DNA of 64,000 nt from Ovis canadensis (Eukaryota; Chordata; Mammalia; Artiodactyla; Bovidae): NCBI RefSeq assembly GCF_042477335.2, contig NC_091257.1, positions 42,998,501 through 43,062,500 on the forward strand. Reading direction: 5' to 3'. Under the pieces are notes generated by a model. It saw nothing but the letters and a program-made list of their open reading frames with translations, was not told the origin of the DNA and did not search any database. Positions 46,072 through 57,251 of the stretch are shown here, one piece after another. Both the position numbers and the translations under genes were made by a program. Numbering within the stretch: the stretch's first letter is position 1; each line of letters opens with the position of its first letter.

Positions 46072-46931
46072 CTGACGTGGCCTTGCACATCTGGGGCATC
46101 CGGGTGACCCTGCTGTGCGCCACGAAGGTGCTCTGGGAGGAGGTGCTGTACTGGGAGCCGCTGTCCGAGGAGGCGGAGCTGGTGTGCGACAGGCGGCTGT
46201 GCTCCTTGTGCGAGGCGCTCGAGCGCTGGTACCACTGGCGCAGCTCGTCCGAGACGGCGGCGCGGCCGGCGCCCTTGTCAGGGGCGCCCTCGCGGCCCAG
46301 GGATGGAGTCCGCAAGATCTGCGAGCGCGAGGGCGTCAGGCGGCCCGCATCGCCCTCGTCGCCGCCGCGCCAGCTCTCCCGGAAGAGGCCCCCGGCCGTG
46401 TAGGAGTTGGAGGTCTTGAACTGCGCCTTGACGCTGTAGTGGCCTTCCTGGTCGCTCTCCAGGCTGCGCACCACCACCGGTGTGGCACCGCCCTCCACGT
46501 ACAGCGGGTACTCCTTGATGCGGTACTGCGAGCTCGGCTGGCTCTGGCTGTGCAGGTAGACGCCGTGGCCGCCGCCGCGCGCCGCTAGGTTGGGCATGCT
46601 CCCCGAGTTCGCCGCGCCCAGCGCGCCCGCCGCCCGCTGGCGCTGGCGCTGCCGCGCGCGCGCCTTGGACGGCGAGTCCTCGGCCAGCGTGGAGTAGTTG
46701 GCGTTCATCTGCGCCGGGTAGTAGTGCTCCGAGCTCGAGTGGCTGGTGCACGACGAACAGTCGTCCATGGGGTCCGAGCCGTTGCTGCTACGAGTCCGTG
46801 GAGTGTAGAAGTCGGGGCTCCCGGTGTCGTTCTCCGAGCCCAGGAGCTTGCCCTGGGACTCCAAGCTGGAGCTCCGGTGCCGAAAGTGCAGGGCCAGGCT
46901 GTGCAGCCGCGTGGGGCTGAGGTCCACCGAC
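46072..46931 (-). CDS. FRMD4A: FRMD4A large serine-rich exon
   Basis: This 860-bp exon, the largest coding exon seen, runs from the acceptor TCTCCCCGCAG to the donor TCAG|GTGAGG. It enters with one base (AG|G, arginine) and leaves with one (G|CT, alanine). Recognisable pieces in order are VDLSPTRLHSLALHFRHR, GSENDTGSPDFYTPRTRSS, DCSSCTSHSSSEHYYPAQMN, a basic RARQRQRQR run, GSMPNLAARGG, SSQYRIKEYPLYVEGGATPV, SLESDQEGHYSVKAQFKTS, ELRQWYQRSSASHKEHSRL and VTRMPQMCKATS. All match vertebrate FRMD4A. The segment after LAARGG is shorter in glycines than I recall for human. It is very GC- and CpG-rich, unlike the other exons, and long open frames on both strands and in other frames are by-products of that composition. 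Its role is as a scaffold tail beyond the cytohesin-binding region. Confidence 0.97.
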
Positions 46932-47299
46932 CTGCGGGGAGAGGACCAGCGAGGTGGGTCTGGGGGCGCCCGGGGGAAGGGGTTGGCGGCTCTGGGATCG
47001 CGGTTCGGGGCCTTCGGAAACTGAGTCCAAGAGCCGGTGCTTCCCAACCCTCCCAGGTGAAGGCAGGGCGAGAAGGGGACGGCTGGTCCCCAGGCCTCCG
47101 CTCTGATGTTTGATTTTGAATGGGCGGTGGGGTCAGAGACAGTGCCCAGGTGTTACTTCTGAAAAAAGCACGCCAATAGCCAGCGCCCCCACCGCCCCCG
47201 CCCCCGCTTTTTTTTTTAAAGATGAGAAAAGAAGCTATAGACACAGCGAATCAAGATTATCCCCGTTTTAGCATTATGTTAAGCCGCTGAAATGCCATT

Positions 47300-47325
47300 T
47301 TAGTAGGTTAAAAAAAAAAAAAAAA
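47300..47325. repeat. Poly(A) tract
   Basis: This is a run of about 18 A, with a T9 and (CCCCCG)n patch 100 bases to its left (47190-47218). It is simple sequence in the intron next to the large FRMD4A exon. Confidence 0.85.
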
Positions 47326-47789
47326 AGCCTTGCAGAAACAGTCATATGGTTCCACCCAGTACTATTATGAAACCCATGTCAATAGATTTATATTTCCCTG
47401 TGAACACCTGTGTAAAAAGGAAGACTGGTGGCACGTGGAACACTTAAAAATGAAAGAGGCAAATAAACACTTACTCCTCCACTACTTTGTTATAATCCAT
47501 TCCACTTATTGGAGCCACACAATAAATATCCATCAATATGGCCATGGGGGCAGAGTGTAAGGACTCCACAGAAATTCACCATGGCTGGGTTAACCAAGTA
47601 CATGAAGAGGCGAGTCCCAGCCGTGACTGTCACTCGGGGTAGACTGCGAAATCCCAATCATGTGGCCCTCTTTGACTCAGGCCTCAGTTTCCTCTCTGTG
47701 TTCCACCCCCTACTTCCACTCAAGCTCATGGGAACATGCCAAGTATAAGCCTGAATCTGGCTCTTTGACCTTCTTGTTTCCTGAATATC

Positions 47790-48086
47790 CTTAGAGCTCA
47801 CCACCCATCCCACCCACGTCTCTGCTCAAATGTCATCTTATTAGAGAAGCCTTCTCTGTTGGTTTCATTTAAATGATAATCTCTCCCTTCACTCTCTAGC
47901 TTCTTGCTTGCTCATTATTCTTCTCAACACTTATCACCGCTGACATTTCTTTACTGTGAACTCTCTTCCGACTAAAACATCAGTCTGATGGGAGCACGGT
48001 GTAGTCTTTTTTGTCCCCTGCACTGTGCCCAAGAATGGTACTTGGTACATAGATGCACTTGGTAAGTATCTGTTGTATGACTGAGT
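47790..48086 (+). mobile_element. L2 LINE 3' end
   Basis: L2 terminal phrases occur: CTCACCACCCATCCCACCCA, AACACTTATCACCGCTGACA, CCTGCACTGTGCCCAAGAAT, GGTACTTGGTACATAGATGC. It runs into a tetranucleotide repeat. Confidence 0.75.
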
Positions 48087-48116
48087 GAATGAATGAATGG
48101 ATGGATGGATGGATGA
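48087..48116 (+). repeat. (GAAT)n(GGAT)n tetranucleotide repeat
   Basis: Three GAAT units are followed by about four GGAT units at the L2 3' end, a common origin for such repeats. Confidence 0.9.
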
Positions 48117-48716
48117 GAGACTCTTGCCTGGAGAGCTCAGTTTTATCCTGTATAAATGGTTCACCACTTACTGCAGATAACACTATCTGTCCTTTGAACT
48201 ACAGTGCCTATGAACTTAAGTATTAGAGAAAATTGAGTGATGGCATTGATTTTGCCTCTTTTTAGGAAAAGAAGGTGGGATTCACTGAAAACTCACTTTT
48301 CCTTTTGCTGTTTAATTTACCCCCTGGGGCATTCAAGGAAGTCCAGGATAAATTTAGGCTTAAACTTAGGTACAAGGGGACCTCCTCTGGGCAAGGCTGT
48401 TCTGGTCCCTGCTAATCCAGCTCAAGTTCCCGCCTCCGCTCTTGTTGGGAAAGCTCCTTCCATATCCACAGTGTCTGGGGGATTCTCCGACCCAGCTCCT
48501 GGTGCCCCATTGATGCAGACAGTGGGATATAATGTGTCTCTTGGCTCTTGGGGTCCTTCTGCTGCCAGCTTACTTTTTAATTCTGCTTCACTTACAGAAG
48601 AGCCTACCTCATCGGTCCAGTCCTGACTCTAGTTCACCAGTTACCTGGGCCAGTTGTGGGGCCAAATTTTTACAAAGGTGGGGATCTGGCCCATGGAGGG
48701 AGATGGGGAGACTCAC

Positions 48717-48884
48717 CTCGTGGAATGCACGTAGTGGGGACTCCGGACGCGGAGGTCGGGTGTGGATGGCATGCTGCACTGCGAGTTCCAATGTGGGAGG
48801 CTGCGGATGGGGCTGGTCTGCAGGGAGCTGCTCCCGCCTCCCGCTTCCGCACAGCTCCCCGTGCTGGGGAAGCGCTTGTGGCTG
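48717..48884 (-). CDS. FRMD4A: FRMD4A exon, serine-rich tail
   Basis: This 168-bp exon runs from the acceptor GGTTTGCAG to the donor CGAG|GTGAGT. It completes AG|C (serine) from the exon at 49643-49880 and reads SHKRFPSTGSCAEAGGGSSS, LQTSPIRSLPHWNSQCSMPS, TPDLRVRSPHYVHST, ending in AG for arginine. It is FRMD4A by sequence. The tail contains repeated S/T-P sites (TSP, STPD, RSPH) that could be phosphorylated; that is inference. The other two frames of this strand are also open across the exon but lack continuity with the neighbours. Confidence 0.96.
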
Positions 48885-49642
48885 CTGCAAACCAGAGGAG
48901 GCCACGCTGGTCACTGCCTGCCAGGACTGCCCCTTCTCCGAGGTTGCTGACTGTGGCCTCAGGACATCCCTTTCAGGGTCAGGGAAGTTTGCCCAGGACT
49001 CCCCCAGAAGTGGGTGGGCGTCCTTATCCCTTACCCTTCATGCCTTAGGGCAGTGTGAGATGAAGCCGCTGTTCTGTGAAGCCCCTGCCCTCAACCACAG
49101 TTTCTGTTTTCCGTAAGACAAATATGTACCTGTCTGGGCACCCACTGGGAGTTTTACGGGGCATAATGAAGGGAAATGAGAAAAACAGAGAGGCAGACAA
49201 AAACCCCCCTCTCCCATATCAGCTGAATAATGAACTGGTAACACACAGCTAAGATTACAGCTGTTTGGCTTTAGAATTTTGTTGGATGATGGTTTAGGGT
49301 TCTCAGCCACTTTGGGATTCTTATGTGTGGACTATCATTTGCCATTTCAGAATACTTCTGCCTATGATTTCCTAATTAATTCCAATGGAATTTAAGGACA
49401 TTCAAGCAAGCTGCTGCCAACGTGGATTGTGAGCCAAAACCCCCAAATTTCCCTGCGAATGACAAATCTGTACCTCCAGCAGGTCGGCAGCAGAGGGCGC
49501 TGTGGCGCAGCCCTGCTAGAAGGCAGCCCAGGGGAGGCGCATGCAGGGTGCGGGGGACCCGAGACTCGCAGATGCTACTTAGCCCTTGGATTCTGTCCAA
49601 GTGTGGACAGTGACTCCGTGTGGCCTTCCCGGCCCAGCTCAC

Positions 49643-49880
49643 CTGGAGTGACTGTGCGAGGAACGTTTCTTGACCTTCTCGTAAGGCTCATCTAGCGAGG
49701 ACTCGCTCCACATTTTGGGCTTTATGGGCGACTTGTCATAGTCATTGCGGCGATAGTGCATCTGCCTGAGTCCCTCCAGGGACTGTGGGGGAGGTGGCCG
49801 GTTGTGCGATGGTGGCCGAGGAGGGAGCCCCTTGTGAGGGGACTGTAAGGGGGACAGTGTGCTGGTGACCTGAGAGTCTT
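49643..49880 (-). CDS. FRMD4A: FRMD4A exon, proline-rich linker
   Basis: This 238-bp exon runs from the acceptor CGTCTTGGTGCAG to the donor CCAG|GTGAGC. It completes G|AA (glutamate) from the 57-bp exon and reads DSQVTSTLSPLQSPHKGLPP, RPPSHNRPPPPQSLEGLRQM, HYRRNDYDKSPIKPKMW, SESSLDEPYEKVKKRSSHS, leaving AG. The proline runs (LPPRPPSHNRPPPP) fit SH3-type ligands, and the DEPYEKV block is strongly conserved in the family as I recall it. This is the start of the disordered tail after the coiled-coil region. Confidence 0.96.
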
Positions 49881-50543
49881 CTGCACCAAGACGGAAAAAA
49901 GAGTAGAAGTGAGCAAGGGGCAGCCTTCCCCCCTACCCCTGCAGGCTCCGCCCACCCCAATTCCACCCCCGCCATCGGAGGTCAGTGGACAGGAGCTGTG
50001 GTTCCGCTGTTTTACCCCTCAAATCAGTAAGGAAAGTGCCCCTGGAAGGAGCTACCTGCGATGGGAGTGGGGGGCCCAAGTGATGCAGTCATGCCCCTTG
50101 GTAGGTCCAGGGTCTGGCACATGGGGAAGAAACTGACCCCACGCAATGCTAAGGACAATCTATTCCTACCCCAGGTTCTCTTTACAGAGGAGTCTCCCTC
50201 AAGTGTTCCGCTTTCCTCCCCGGAAGACTGCAGTCCACAGAGGTCAAGACCAGCGCGGGATCTCTGATATTCAAAACATGGCCCCCACTCCCCTGCAATT
50301 CTGGCATTTCCTCCCACCCATGCAATGAATAAAAACATGATGATCTGACTGCAAATAGCAGGACCAAGACAACTGGGTAAGTACCCTGCCAGCCTCATCT
50401 CACATCAATGACAACGAATATTATCCTTATAGTTATCATTATGACTAGGAGCAAGATCTTCCATGTTTTCTGTCTGAATCACCCCTTACCACCTTAAGTT
50501 TTCCTAAAGGGCAAAAAAATAAATAATTACCACTTAATACAAT

Positions 50544-50618
50544 GGATTGGCCAAAAAAAATTTTTTTTTCCCCAAAAAGTTCTTACAGTAAAACCTGGAT
50601 GACCTTTTTGGCCAATCC
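50544..50618. mobile_element. Mariner-type MITE with perfect 14-bp inverted ends
   Basis: GGATTGGCCAAAAA at 50544-50557 is exactly complementary to TTTTTGGCCAATCC at 50605-50618. The 75-bp unit contains AAAAAGTTCTTACAGTAAAACC, close to the 'GGCCAAAAAGTTCGTTCG' mariner ends common in ruminant genomes. No coding capacity remains. Confidence 0.8.
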
Positions 50619-50721
50619 CATATTTCCATGTCATTAATGCCCTGACCTCCCCAGGATGGGCTTAAATTCATGGGAACATTCTCTAATACGGTTCTGTGTT
50701 TGGAATTCCTTCTTCCCTGAT

Positions 50722-50748
50722 CGGTGGTGGTGGTGGTGGTGATGGTGG
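50722..50748 (+). repeat. (GGT)n trinucleotide repeat
   Basis: Five or six GGT units are followed by GATGGTGG. It is simple sequence in an intron. Confidence 0.9.
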
Positions 50749-51111
50749 GCTGGGGTTGGGGGGTGGTAGGTGTGCAATTGCTTCTAGTTTTGTAAGAATT
50801 TCCCAAGAAAATATCCTGAGAATCACCAGGTTTTTGGAGGTCAATGAGAAATAAGACGACAGCTTTCTAGGTGGCCAGGAGTCTAAAGGGACATCTTTCT
50901 TTCACTTTCACCATTTCTCAGGAAGGTATAGAGACTTGCTTTCTTCCGGCTGCCCGTAGGCTCTCCTAGCAGGTTTCAGTCTTTATGACCCAAACCAATG
51001 TCCACTTCTTTCCTCCAGAAATTATACTCAGAAGGAAACTATACATGGTGTTTAAATCATCTGTTCAGGTAAAAATGTGGTTTTGGCAACTAAAAAAGTC
51101 GAACACCATCC

Positions 51112-51235
51112 ACTCACTTGGATAGCATCACCAACTCAATGGACACGAGTTTGAGCAAACTCCAGGAGACAGGGAAGCCTGGCTTGCTGCACTGCATGGA
51201 GTCACAAAGAGCTGGACATGACCAAACAACTCAAA
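51112..51235 (+). mobile_element. BovB 3'-end fragment
   Basis: TTGGATAGCATCACCAACTC, AATGGACACGAGTTTGAGCA and GCACTGCATGGAGTCACAAA are the terminal ~120 bases of BovB in + orientation. It is diverged, so an older copy. Confidence 0.88.
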
Positions 51236-51517
51236 CCACTCACCATCACCTTAACTCTTACCTCTGGGCCCCAAGACATAATGAAATTCCAATAGGCATG
51301 TGTTTCTGTAGTGCCCACCCACTCTCAGCCAAATAGGTGACCGCTGAGAAGTGAAAGAATCACAGGGAACCCAGTGCCATCTTGATCCAGCTCCTGGCTT
51401 TCCATTGAGCTGTTTCAGACTACATATAGCTTAATCCCAGGCTATCCCAGGCTACATTCAGCTTAATCCCAGTTTAATCTATGCTCTGAGTTCTCAAGCA
51501 GGAAACAGACAACATAC

Positions 51518-51574
51518 CATCTTCAAGAACAAGGGCATCTGACAGGGAACTGTCTTCACTGGCAATATTTCCAT
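51518..51574 (-). CDS. FRMD4A: FRMD4A 57-bp exon
   Basis: A microexon-sized coding exon runs from the acceptor TTTTTGTCTTCCCAG to the donor GATG|GTATGT. It completes G|AT (aspartate) from the exon at 54007-54235 and reads GNIASEDSSLSDALVLED, leaving G. The acidic, serine-rich peptide joins the end of the coiled-coil region to the proline-rich linker. Its length is a multiple of three, so it could be skipped without changing frame. It is FRMD4A by sequence and by phase. Confidence 0.94.
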
Positions 51575-52914
51575 CTGGGAAGACAAAAAGCATAAAAGTA
51601 TGAGTTAAACACATGCCTTAGACAGAGCTCAATCGGTGAACATCGCTGAGTTTCCCACCATCCCATTTCTTTCTAATCAGAAAGAACCCATGAAACACAA
51701 TCAAAATGCTGTTAGGCACTTCTTTTGACAGTCTCTGTGGTAGGTCATGACTCACCCCCCATCCCTGACACTGCAATGTGCCCGTTCTTTGTTTCACTGG
51801 CGACAGCAATACTGAGCAGCTTAATATCCAGCATAAAGGCCGCCTGGCCACATCATCGCCCCGGCCCATCTCAGGGCGCGTTCCGACTCAACCCAAGGAA
51901 GTGGCCTGCTATTTATTCTACACACGCAAAACCAGGGTGAGGAGCTTGGTTTGGCTCATATGACAGTAAATGACTTCTCAATAAACTTCTTAAGCCATTA
52001 GCAGACAAAACAAGCTTCTAAGTACAGCTTCTCTCTCCAAAGCTTATTTTCACAGACACCATTCAATTAACCATGAGAACACACCCAGAGAGAGACAGAA
52101 AGATAATCCCCTTCCTTTAGCAGCTAGGGAAACTGAGGGATATCTAGGGAGGGATGGCTTGTCCAGAGCTATGTTGCTCTTCTGGCTAAGTCAGCAAAAG
52201 ATCCCAGGTCTTTAGATCCCAAGCTTAGCCTTTTATCTCTTAAATAACAAACCAGGCTAAGGCATGGAAGAAGAAACGGGAATTACTCTATTTCAAGTGG
52301 GCTCTTAAGATGAAACATTATTTCAAGCAGGCAGCAAAATGGAGAAGGTATATTCTTAAGGAGGTAACACACATGGCTAACAGCTTGGACGGGACCATTT
52401 GCCAGCTGGTCAGAGAGTGAGTTACAGACGGACTCTGCCGGCTGTCCTCACAGAATGGCCCTCACTGAGCAGGCGGGGGAACCATGCTCTTCTGTGGTCG
52501 ACCAGCAAGACGTCTGTCCCTCAGCTGTCCTTCCCACACTCTGTCAGCTTTGCTGATGTTTCTGCAGAGCTGGGGACACCCCCCGCCAGGTCCCTTTAAG
52601 GGTGCAGAAGGAAGTCCCAAAAGGCAGAGAAGATAGAGGAAGGCAGGCTGACTGCAGCTCTTTTAGGGAAAAATGACAACATCTTCACCAAGGACAATAG
52701 GGCAAGAGGCAGAAGGACAGTTATTTTAAATTTCCTAGAGCAAAACAATTGTTTTATGATCTTTCTCTCTCCGAACTAAGAATTCTCTTTATCTGTATTG
52801 CTTGATGAACTATGAACTGCTAGGAGACATAGCCTTGACTAGCCTCTTGGAGTCGCCAGTCTATTATCCCCTCCCCAGGATGCCCACAGTTTTAGGCTAC
52901 AGCGATATATACAT

Positions 52915-53140
52915 ACACAGTGGTAAGACATATATAATAGAAAGTTTAGCATTTTAGCTGTACAGTTCAGTGAACTTAAGAACATCCACACTGTGGCGCA
53001 GTTATTACCACCATCCAGCCCCAGAACTTCTGTCATCTTCCCCAAACTAAAGCTCTGTCCCCATAAAGCAGTAACTCCCCTGTCCGCCTCCCCCAACCCC
53101 TCATAACCTCTCTTCTACTTTCTGTCCTCCTGGAGCAAAA
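52915..53140 (+). mobile_element. Old L1 (L1M-like) 3' fragment
   Basis: TAGCTGTACAGTTCAGTGAAC, AACATCCACACTGTGGCGCAG, CACCATCCAGCCCCAGAAC and AAAGCTCTGTCCCCATAAAGC follow old L1 3'-UTR text. It is diverged. Confidence 0.7.
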
Positions 53141-53145
53141 GTATG

Positions 53146-53400
53146 ATAAATGTGTATAAACTATGAAAGAATACTTGATAATATATCTTAAAGAAATTGA
53201 TAAGGAAGGACCTACTATATTCAGGGAACTATAGTAAATTATCCTGTAACAACCTGTAATGGATAAGAATCTGAAAAAGAATAGATGTATATATCTAGTC
53301 TTTTGTGAATCACTTTGCTATACACCTGAAAGGAATGCAGTGTTATACAACACAACTATACTCCCATTAAAAGAAAGAGTTTGCTGACTTAGAAAAAAAA
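53146..53400 (+). mobile_element. Ruminant L1 3' end
   Basis: GGACCTACTATATTCAGGGA, ACCTGTAATGGATAAGAATC, CACTTTGCTATACACCTGAA, then a terminal A-rich run (53389-53402), match the L1 3' UTR and tail. It is antisense to FRMD4A. Confidence 0.85.
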
Positions 53401-53759
53401 AAAGGATCATGATAGTTGGGAGAGACTTGAGAGCTGATGATTAATTCTGGGTTCTTCCCTTCTAGTGTTCACCAAACATAGTCTCCCCAGCTCCTAACCC
53501 CTCCTGGACCAGGGTTTTGGGCTCTAGACCATCAGAGTGGGGAGGCCCAGACCTCTCCAGCTTCAGCAGTGGGACGGAAGCCTATGGAGGCAAAAGAGGG
53601 CTGCAGGGGTGCTGGCCTCGGGGTAGCCCAGCCTCCTGCCTTTCCTTCCAGACCTGGGTAGGGTGATCAGGTCCCTGAGGATGTTGGAGCCTAGGCTGGC
53701 TGAGGACTTAGTTTTTAGGAGACTGAGAGGAGTGCACTTCCAAGAGGCCATAAGAGTAA

Positions 53760-53940
53760 TAACACTCCTTTGATTTGTATAATCCCTTTTATCTCAGGTT
53801 CTGAATGCATCTTATTGCTCTCACTGCTACCAGGTCTTTCTAGCTTCATTTTATGGATGGAAACATTAACGCACAGGGGTAGCTCAGCAGCTTGCTAGAT
53901 TACTCAAGGGCCTGGGTTTTAGGTCCACGCTCTGGACAGG
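53760..53940 (+). mobile_element. MIR SINE, diverged
   Basis: CATTTTATGGATGGAAACATTAACGCACAGG, AGCAGCTTGCTAGATTACTCAAGGG and GGTTTTAGGTCCACGCTCTG follow the MIR core. It lies about 70 bases from the FRMD4A exon donor at 54007. Confidence 0.6.
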
Positions 53941-54006
53941 GACACCCATCCCCTGAGGCCAGTTGGGGAAGGGACACCCACAGCAGGGAGTGGTCTTAGC
54001 ACTGAC

Positions 54007-54235
54007 CGTCGATGATCAGCGAGGCCCTCTGGGTGGGTTTCTTCCCAGATTTGACACGGTTCTCGTTGATGGCGCTTTCAATCTCCTGCAGCTTCTTCAG
54101 TGCATTCAAATAAGAGGTTTTCCTCTGCTTCTTCAGTTTTTTGCTGACATTGGGGTCACTGGCCAGGCGGCGGGCAGCCTCTGTAATCTGGGACTGAATG
54201 GCAAACTCCCGCTCCAGGCGCTCCAACTCGGCTTC
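54007..54235 (-). CDS. FRMD4A: FRMD4A exon, coiled-coil / cytohesin-binding region
   Basis: This 229-bp exon runs from the acceptor CCCTCCTACAG to the donor GACG|GTCAGT. It is in phase 0 at its start and leaves one base. It reads EAELERLEREFAIQSQITEA, ARRLASDPNVSKKLKKQRKT, SYLNALKKLQEIESAINENR, VKSGKKPTQRASLIID. This is the C-terminal half of the DUF3338/CUPID-type region shared by FRMD4A, FRMD4B, INAVA and CCDC120, which binds cytohesin-family Arf exchange factors in the studied members. The heptad pattern (LERLEREF, LNALKKLQEI) predicts helices. FRMD4A is reported to link Par-3 to cytohesin-1 and so to Arf6 activation during epithelial polarisation. Confidence 0.97.
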
Positions 54236-56610
54236 CTGTAGGAGGGGGAGCCGAGGCCGCACTTAGGTGGATGCTGAACAGGTGATGCCCATCCTCCCAC
54301 CCCCACCCCGCCCCACAAGACTGGCACACTAGGGAACCAAAGGCCTCAGCGCCCACCCCGGCTGGGCCTGGCCCCTCAGTGCTGGATCTTCCAGTCCCTG
54401 GCAGCCAGGGACCTTGACACGCTCGCTTTTGAGACTCTAGGCTTCTGACCCATCCTGCGGACAACCATCAGCCCTGAGACTGGCACCGTCACTGAGAAGC
54501 AGGGAGTTTTCAGGCCTGGGGGCCGCTAGGTTTCATTTCCAAGGTCTCCAGCAACGTTCTGGAAGACCCAGCATAGAGGCAATCCAGGGCCCACTGGGTT
54601 GGCGTCTGCTTTCCATTAGGGGCATGGTCTCTCTGTACTCTTCTGTGGGTTTGCTAGCAGGGGACTCACAGGGACATCCCCACCCCCACCCCTGCTGCCC
54701 CTAGCCGCAGCACATGCCCTCTGTCTCTATTTTGAGCCCTTCATGCTGGGCCTCATCCCTACTTAATCAGGCCTCCTTCAGATGTTTTTCTGTGAGCTCT
54801 GCTGTCCACACACACCTGCTCTGCACATAACTTCTGCTGAATGACCAGGGACCCCCTGTGAGTCTGGCTGGTGGGTGGTAGAGCTGGACCCCTGCTCCTT
54901 GGATCATCTTGGGCACGCCTTCCTTTCCTGTGTGCCTCCCTCCCTTCTTCCTCTACTCCTGACTTTGGCTGAAAGGAGCAGGGGGATGAATTTTCCCTCA
55001 AACAGGGTTTTGAACCCAGGAGAAATGCAACTGTGGCTGCCAGAAGGTGCCTGGTGGGCCCAGAGGATGAAGGGGGAGTTCAGATTAACTGCTGGCTTCT
55101 CTGCAGCTCAGCTGGTCCCTTCTGCAGACACCACCCAGACCATCAACACCAGGGGAGCCCAAGCCTGCACTGTAGCTCTGGAGGATCCACAGCCTGGCTA
55201 AAACTTGAAAGGAACGGATCTAACCACGGAAGAGCAGATCGCCGAGCTCGCTGGAACCAGCACTTCCTAGTCAATGGCCAAATACTCCACCCTCACCTGT
55301 GGGCACCGTGTGCCAGGCAGGGTGCCTCCATCAGGCACAAAACTCTGAGCTGGACTTCACTTCCTGTGGAGCCCTGAAGGGACAGGCCCAGGGGGAGACT
55401 GAAAGGAACGAGTAAGGGGCTATAAAAGTCCCCGGGGCCTTCAAACACCCACTGCGTTTCCTTATCCTTGGAGAAGAGTAACCATAACCAGGTGGACTCT
55501 TGCCCAGACCCTCAAGACAAAAAAGTCACCAAGGACACAGCCCAGTCTGCAAGAGTGACCTCAGCTCGCAGCTGCTCCTGGGCAGGCAGAACAGCCCTAG
55601 CCCAAGACCGTGACTGCGATTTTGTGGGAGCCCAGGACACACTTAAACCGAGCCAAGGACAAGGCTGGCGGCTCGTCCGCAGAGATGGCTGCCTGCGTGT
55701 GAACAGGGAGGTCAAGGGCATTCCCAGGAGAAAGAGGCATCTGCTGATGACATCTGCAGGAGACAAGGATTCTTCGGGAGCTGAGGCATCTTTTACTGGG
55801 AAGTGTGACAGAGGCACTGTGAGAAGGCGTGATGCGAACGTGGGAAGAACAGCAGGGCACGGGTAGGGTGGGGTGTTCACTCAAGTGGGGTCTCCCCTGG
55901 AAAGTTCAGTGCAGGTGTCTGACCAGTACAAGAGGAGTGGAAGTCTCCAGGCAGTTCCGACGACAGCCAGGTTTGAGAAATACTCCACCAGCTGGTTCTT
56001 TAAATCGCACCGCCTGCACCCCAGTTCTGACTCTGATAAAGTCCCAGGCCCATCCACAGCCCAGCACCCCTCCTCTGACACCCCTCATGGTTACCAAGCA
56101 TCTAGCATTTGTCAATACTGAGTTAAATATTCTCCGTCCACTTGCTCACTTAATCCCAGCGACAGTCAGAGAAATGAGGGTCGTGGCCTTCATTCTACAG
56201 AAGAGGAAAACTGCCTCCAGGTTTGGGTGAAGGGTTCTGGTGCATCCACCGGTTCCCCCCACTGCCTGGGGATGGGAGGCTGCTATTACAGATTTCAGGA
56301 GGCTGCTCGCCCCCCTCAGTCGTCTCCATGTCATGTGTGTTTGCCCCCACACTCAACCACTGCACGTGTTCTGTGACAACATCGGGTTCTCTTTTTAAAA
56401 ACACTAAGCCCGTACAGAATTCCCTTCTCCACTGGCTCTGATTCCTGCCCTTTGAAACCCTCTGTTCAATAGTATTGTAATGAGTAACTGTATTCGGAAT
56501 AAATTTGGAAAGCCATTTCCTGGACGTGCCCCTGGGGCCTGAGGTGTGCCTGGCCTTGAATTTCTCTTGCTCTGAGACTGGATAACTTATTAACCAACTG
56601 GGTGCCCAAG
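54236..56610. other. FRMD4A intron, no gene recognised
   Basis: This is GC-moderate sequence without clear transposons. Open frames (e.g. 55468-55866 +, 55512-55880 -) have no family features. A TATAAAAG octamer lies at 55421-55428. Confidence 0.5.
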
Positions 56611-56826
56611 GCTCACTGGAAAACACTCTGATGCTGGGAAAGACTGAGGGCATGAGGAAAAGCCGGTGACAGAGGATGAGATGGTTGGATGGCATTACTG
56701 ACTCAATGGACATGAGTTTGATCAAGCTCTGGGAGATGATGAAGGACAGGGAAGCCTGGCGTGCTGCAGTCCATCAGTCCATGGGGTCACAAAGAGTCAG
56801 ACACAACTGAGTGACTGAACAGCAAC
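56611..56826 (+). mobile_element. BovB 3'-end fragment
   Basis: CACTGGAAAACACTCTGATGC, GACAGAGGATGAGATGGTTG, CATTACTGACTCAATGGACA, GTCACAAAGAGTCAGACACA and ACTGAGTGACTGAACAGCAA form the terminal ~215 bases of BovB in + orientation. Confidence 0.93.
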
Positions 56827-57251
56827 AAGGGCAGCACCCCTGCACCTGCGGACATGGGCTCGGCATTCTTCCTGTTTGATTGTTTTCTCTCCTAGATCAC
56901 ACAGCACACTCGGCTCTCAGTGACAAAGAGCCGGGAGGAGCACACATGACTGTTAGGGAATATCCTCCCGTTAACTTTGCTGCCTGCGACAGGCCTACTG
57001 AGTCAGACACACAGCCTCTGCAGAAATCAAAATGCTTTCAGATTAACACAGGTAACCGACCCTACCAATGGGCACAGAATACTGACCAAACAGATAATTT
57101 AAGAAAAGATTACAGGAGGGCTACTCAGGAGGAAAAGAGGGTGCGGTGTTGGGTAGAATGAAACATCATTAGAGAAAACCCTGGGGTCCTCACAAATAGG
57201 CCAGTAAGGCGGGAATCAGAGAACCTAGCCACAGAGAGAAGAAATGCACAC

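Noticed and set aside
46115-46588. Long open frame (157 codons) on the + strand
   Set aside because: It lies wholly inside the FRMD4A coding exon on the other strand. The alanine/valine/arginine-rich product is what GC-rich antisense sequence gives by chance.
46705-47244. Minus-strand open frame of 179 codons upstream of the large FRMD4A exon
   Set aside because: It runs across the clear acceptor at 46932 into intron and is out of frame with FRMD4A. It is composition-driven.
48087-48116. Regular short repeats that could suggest a CRISPR-like array
   Set aside because: They are a simple tetranucleotide repeat without spacers, in a mammalian genome.
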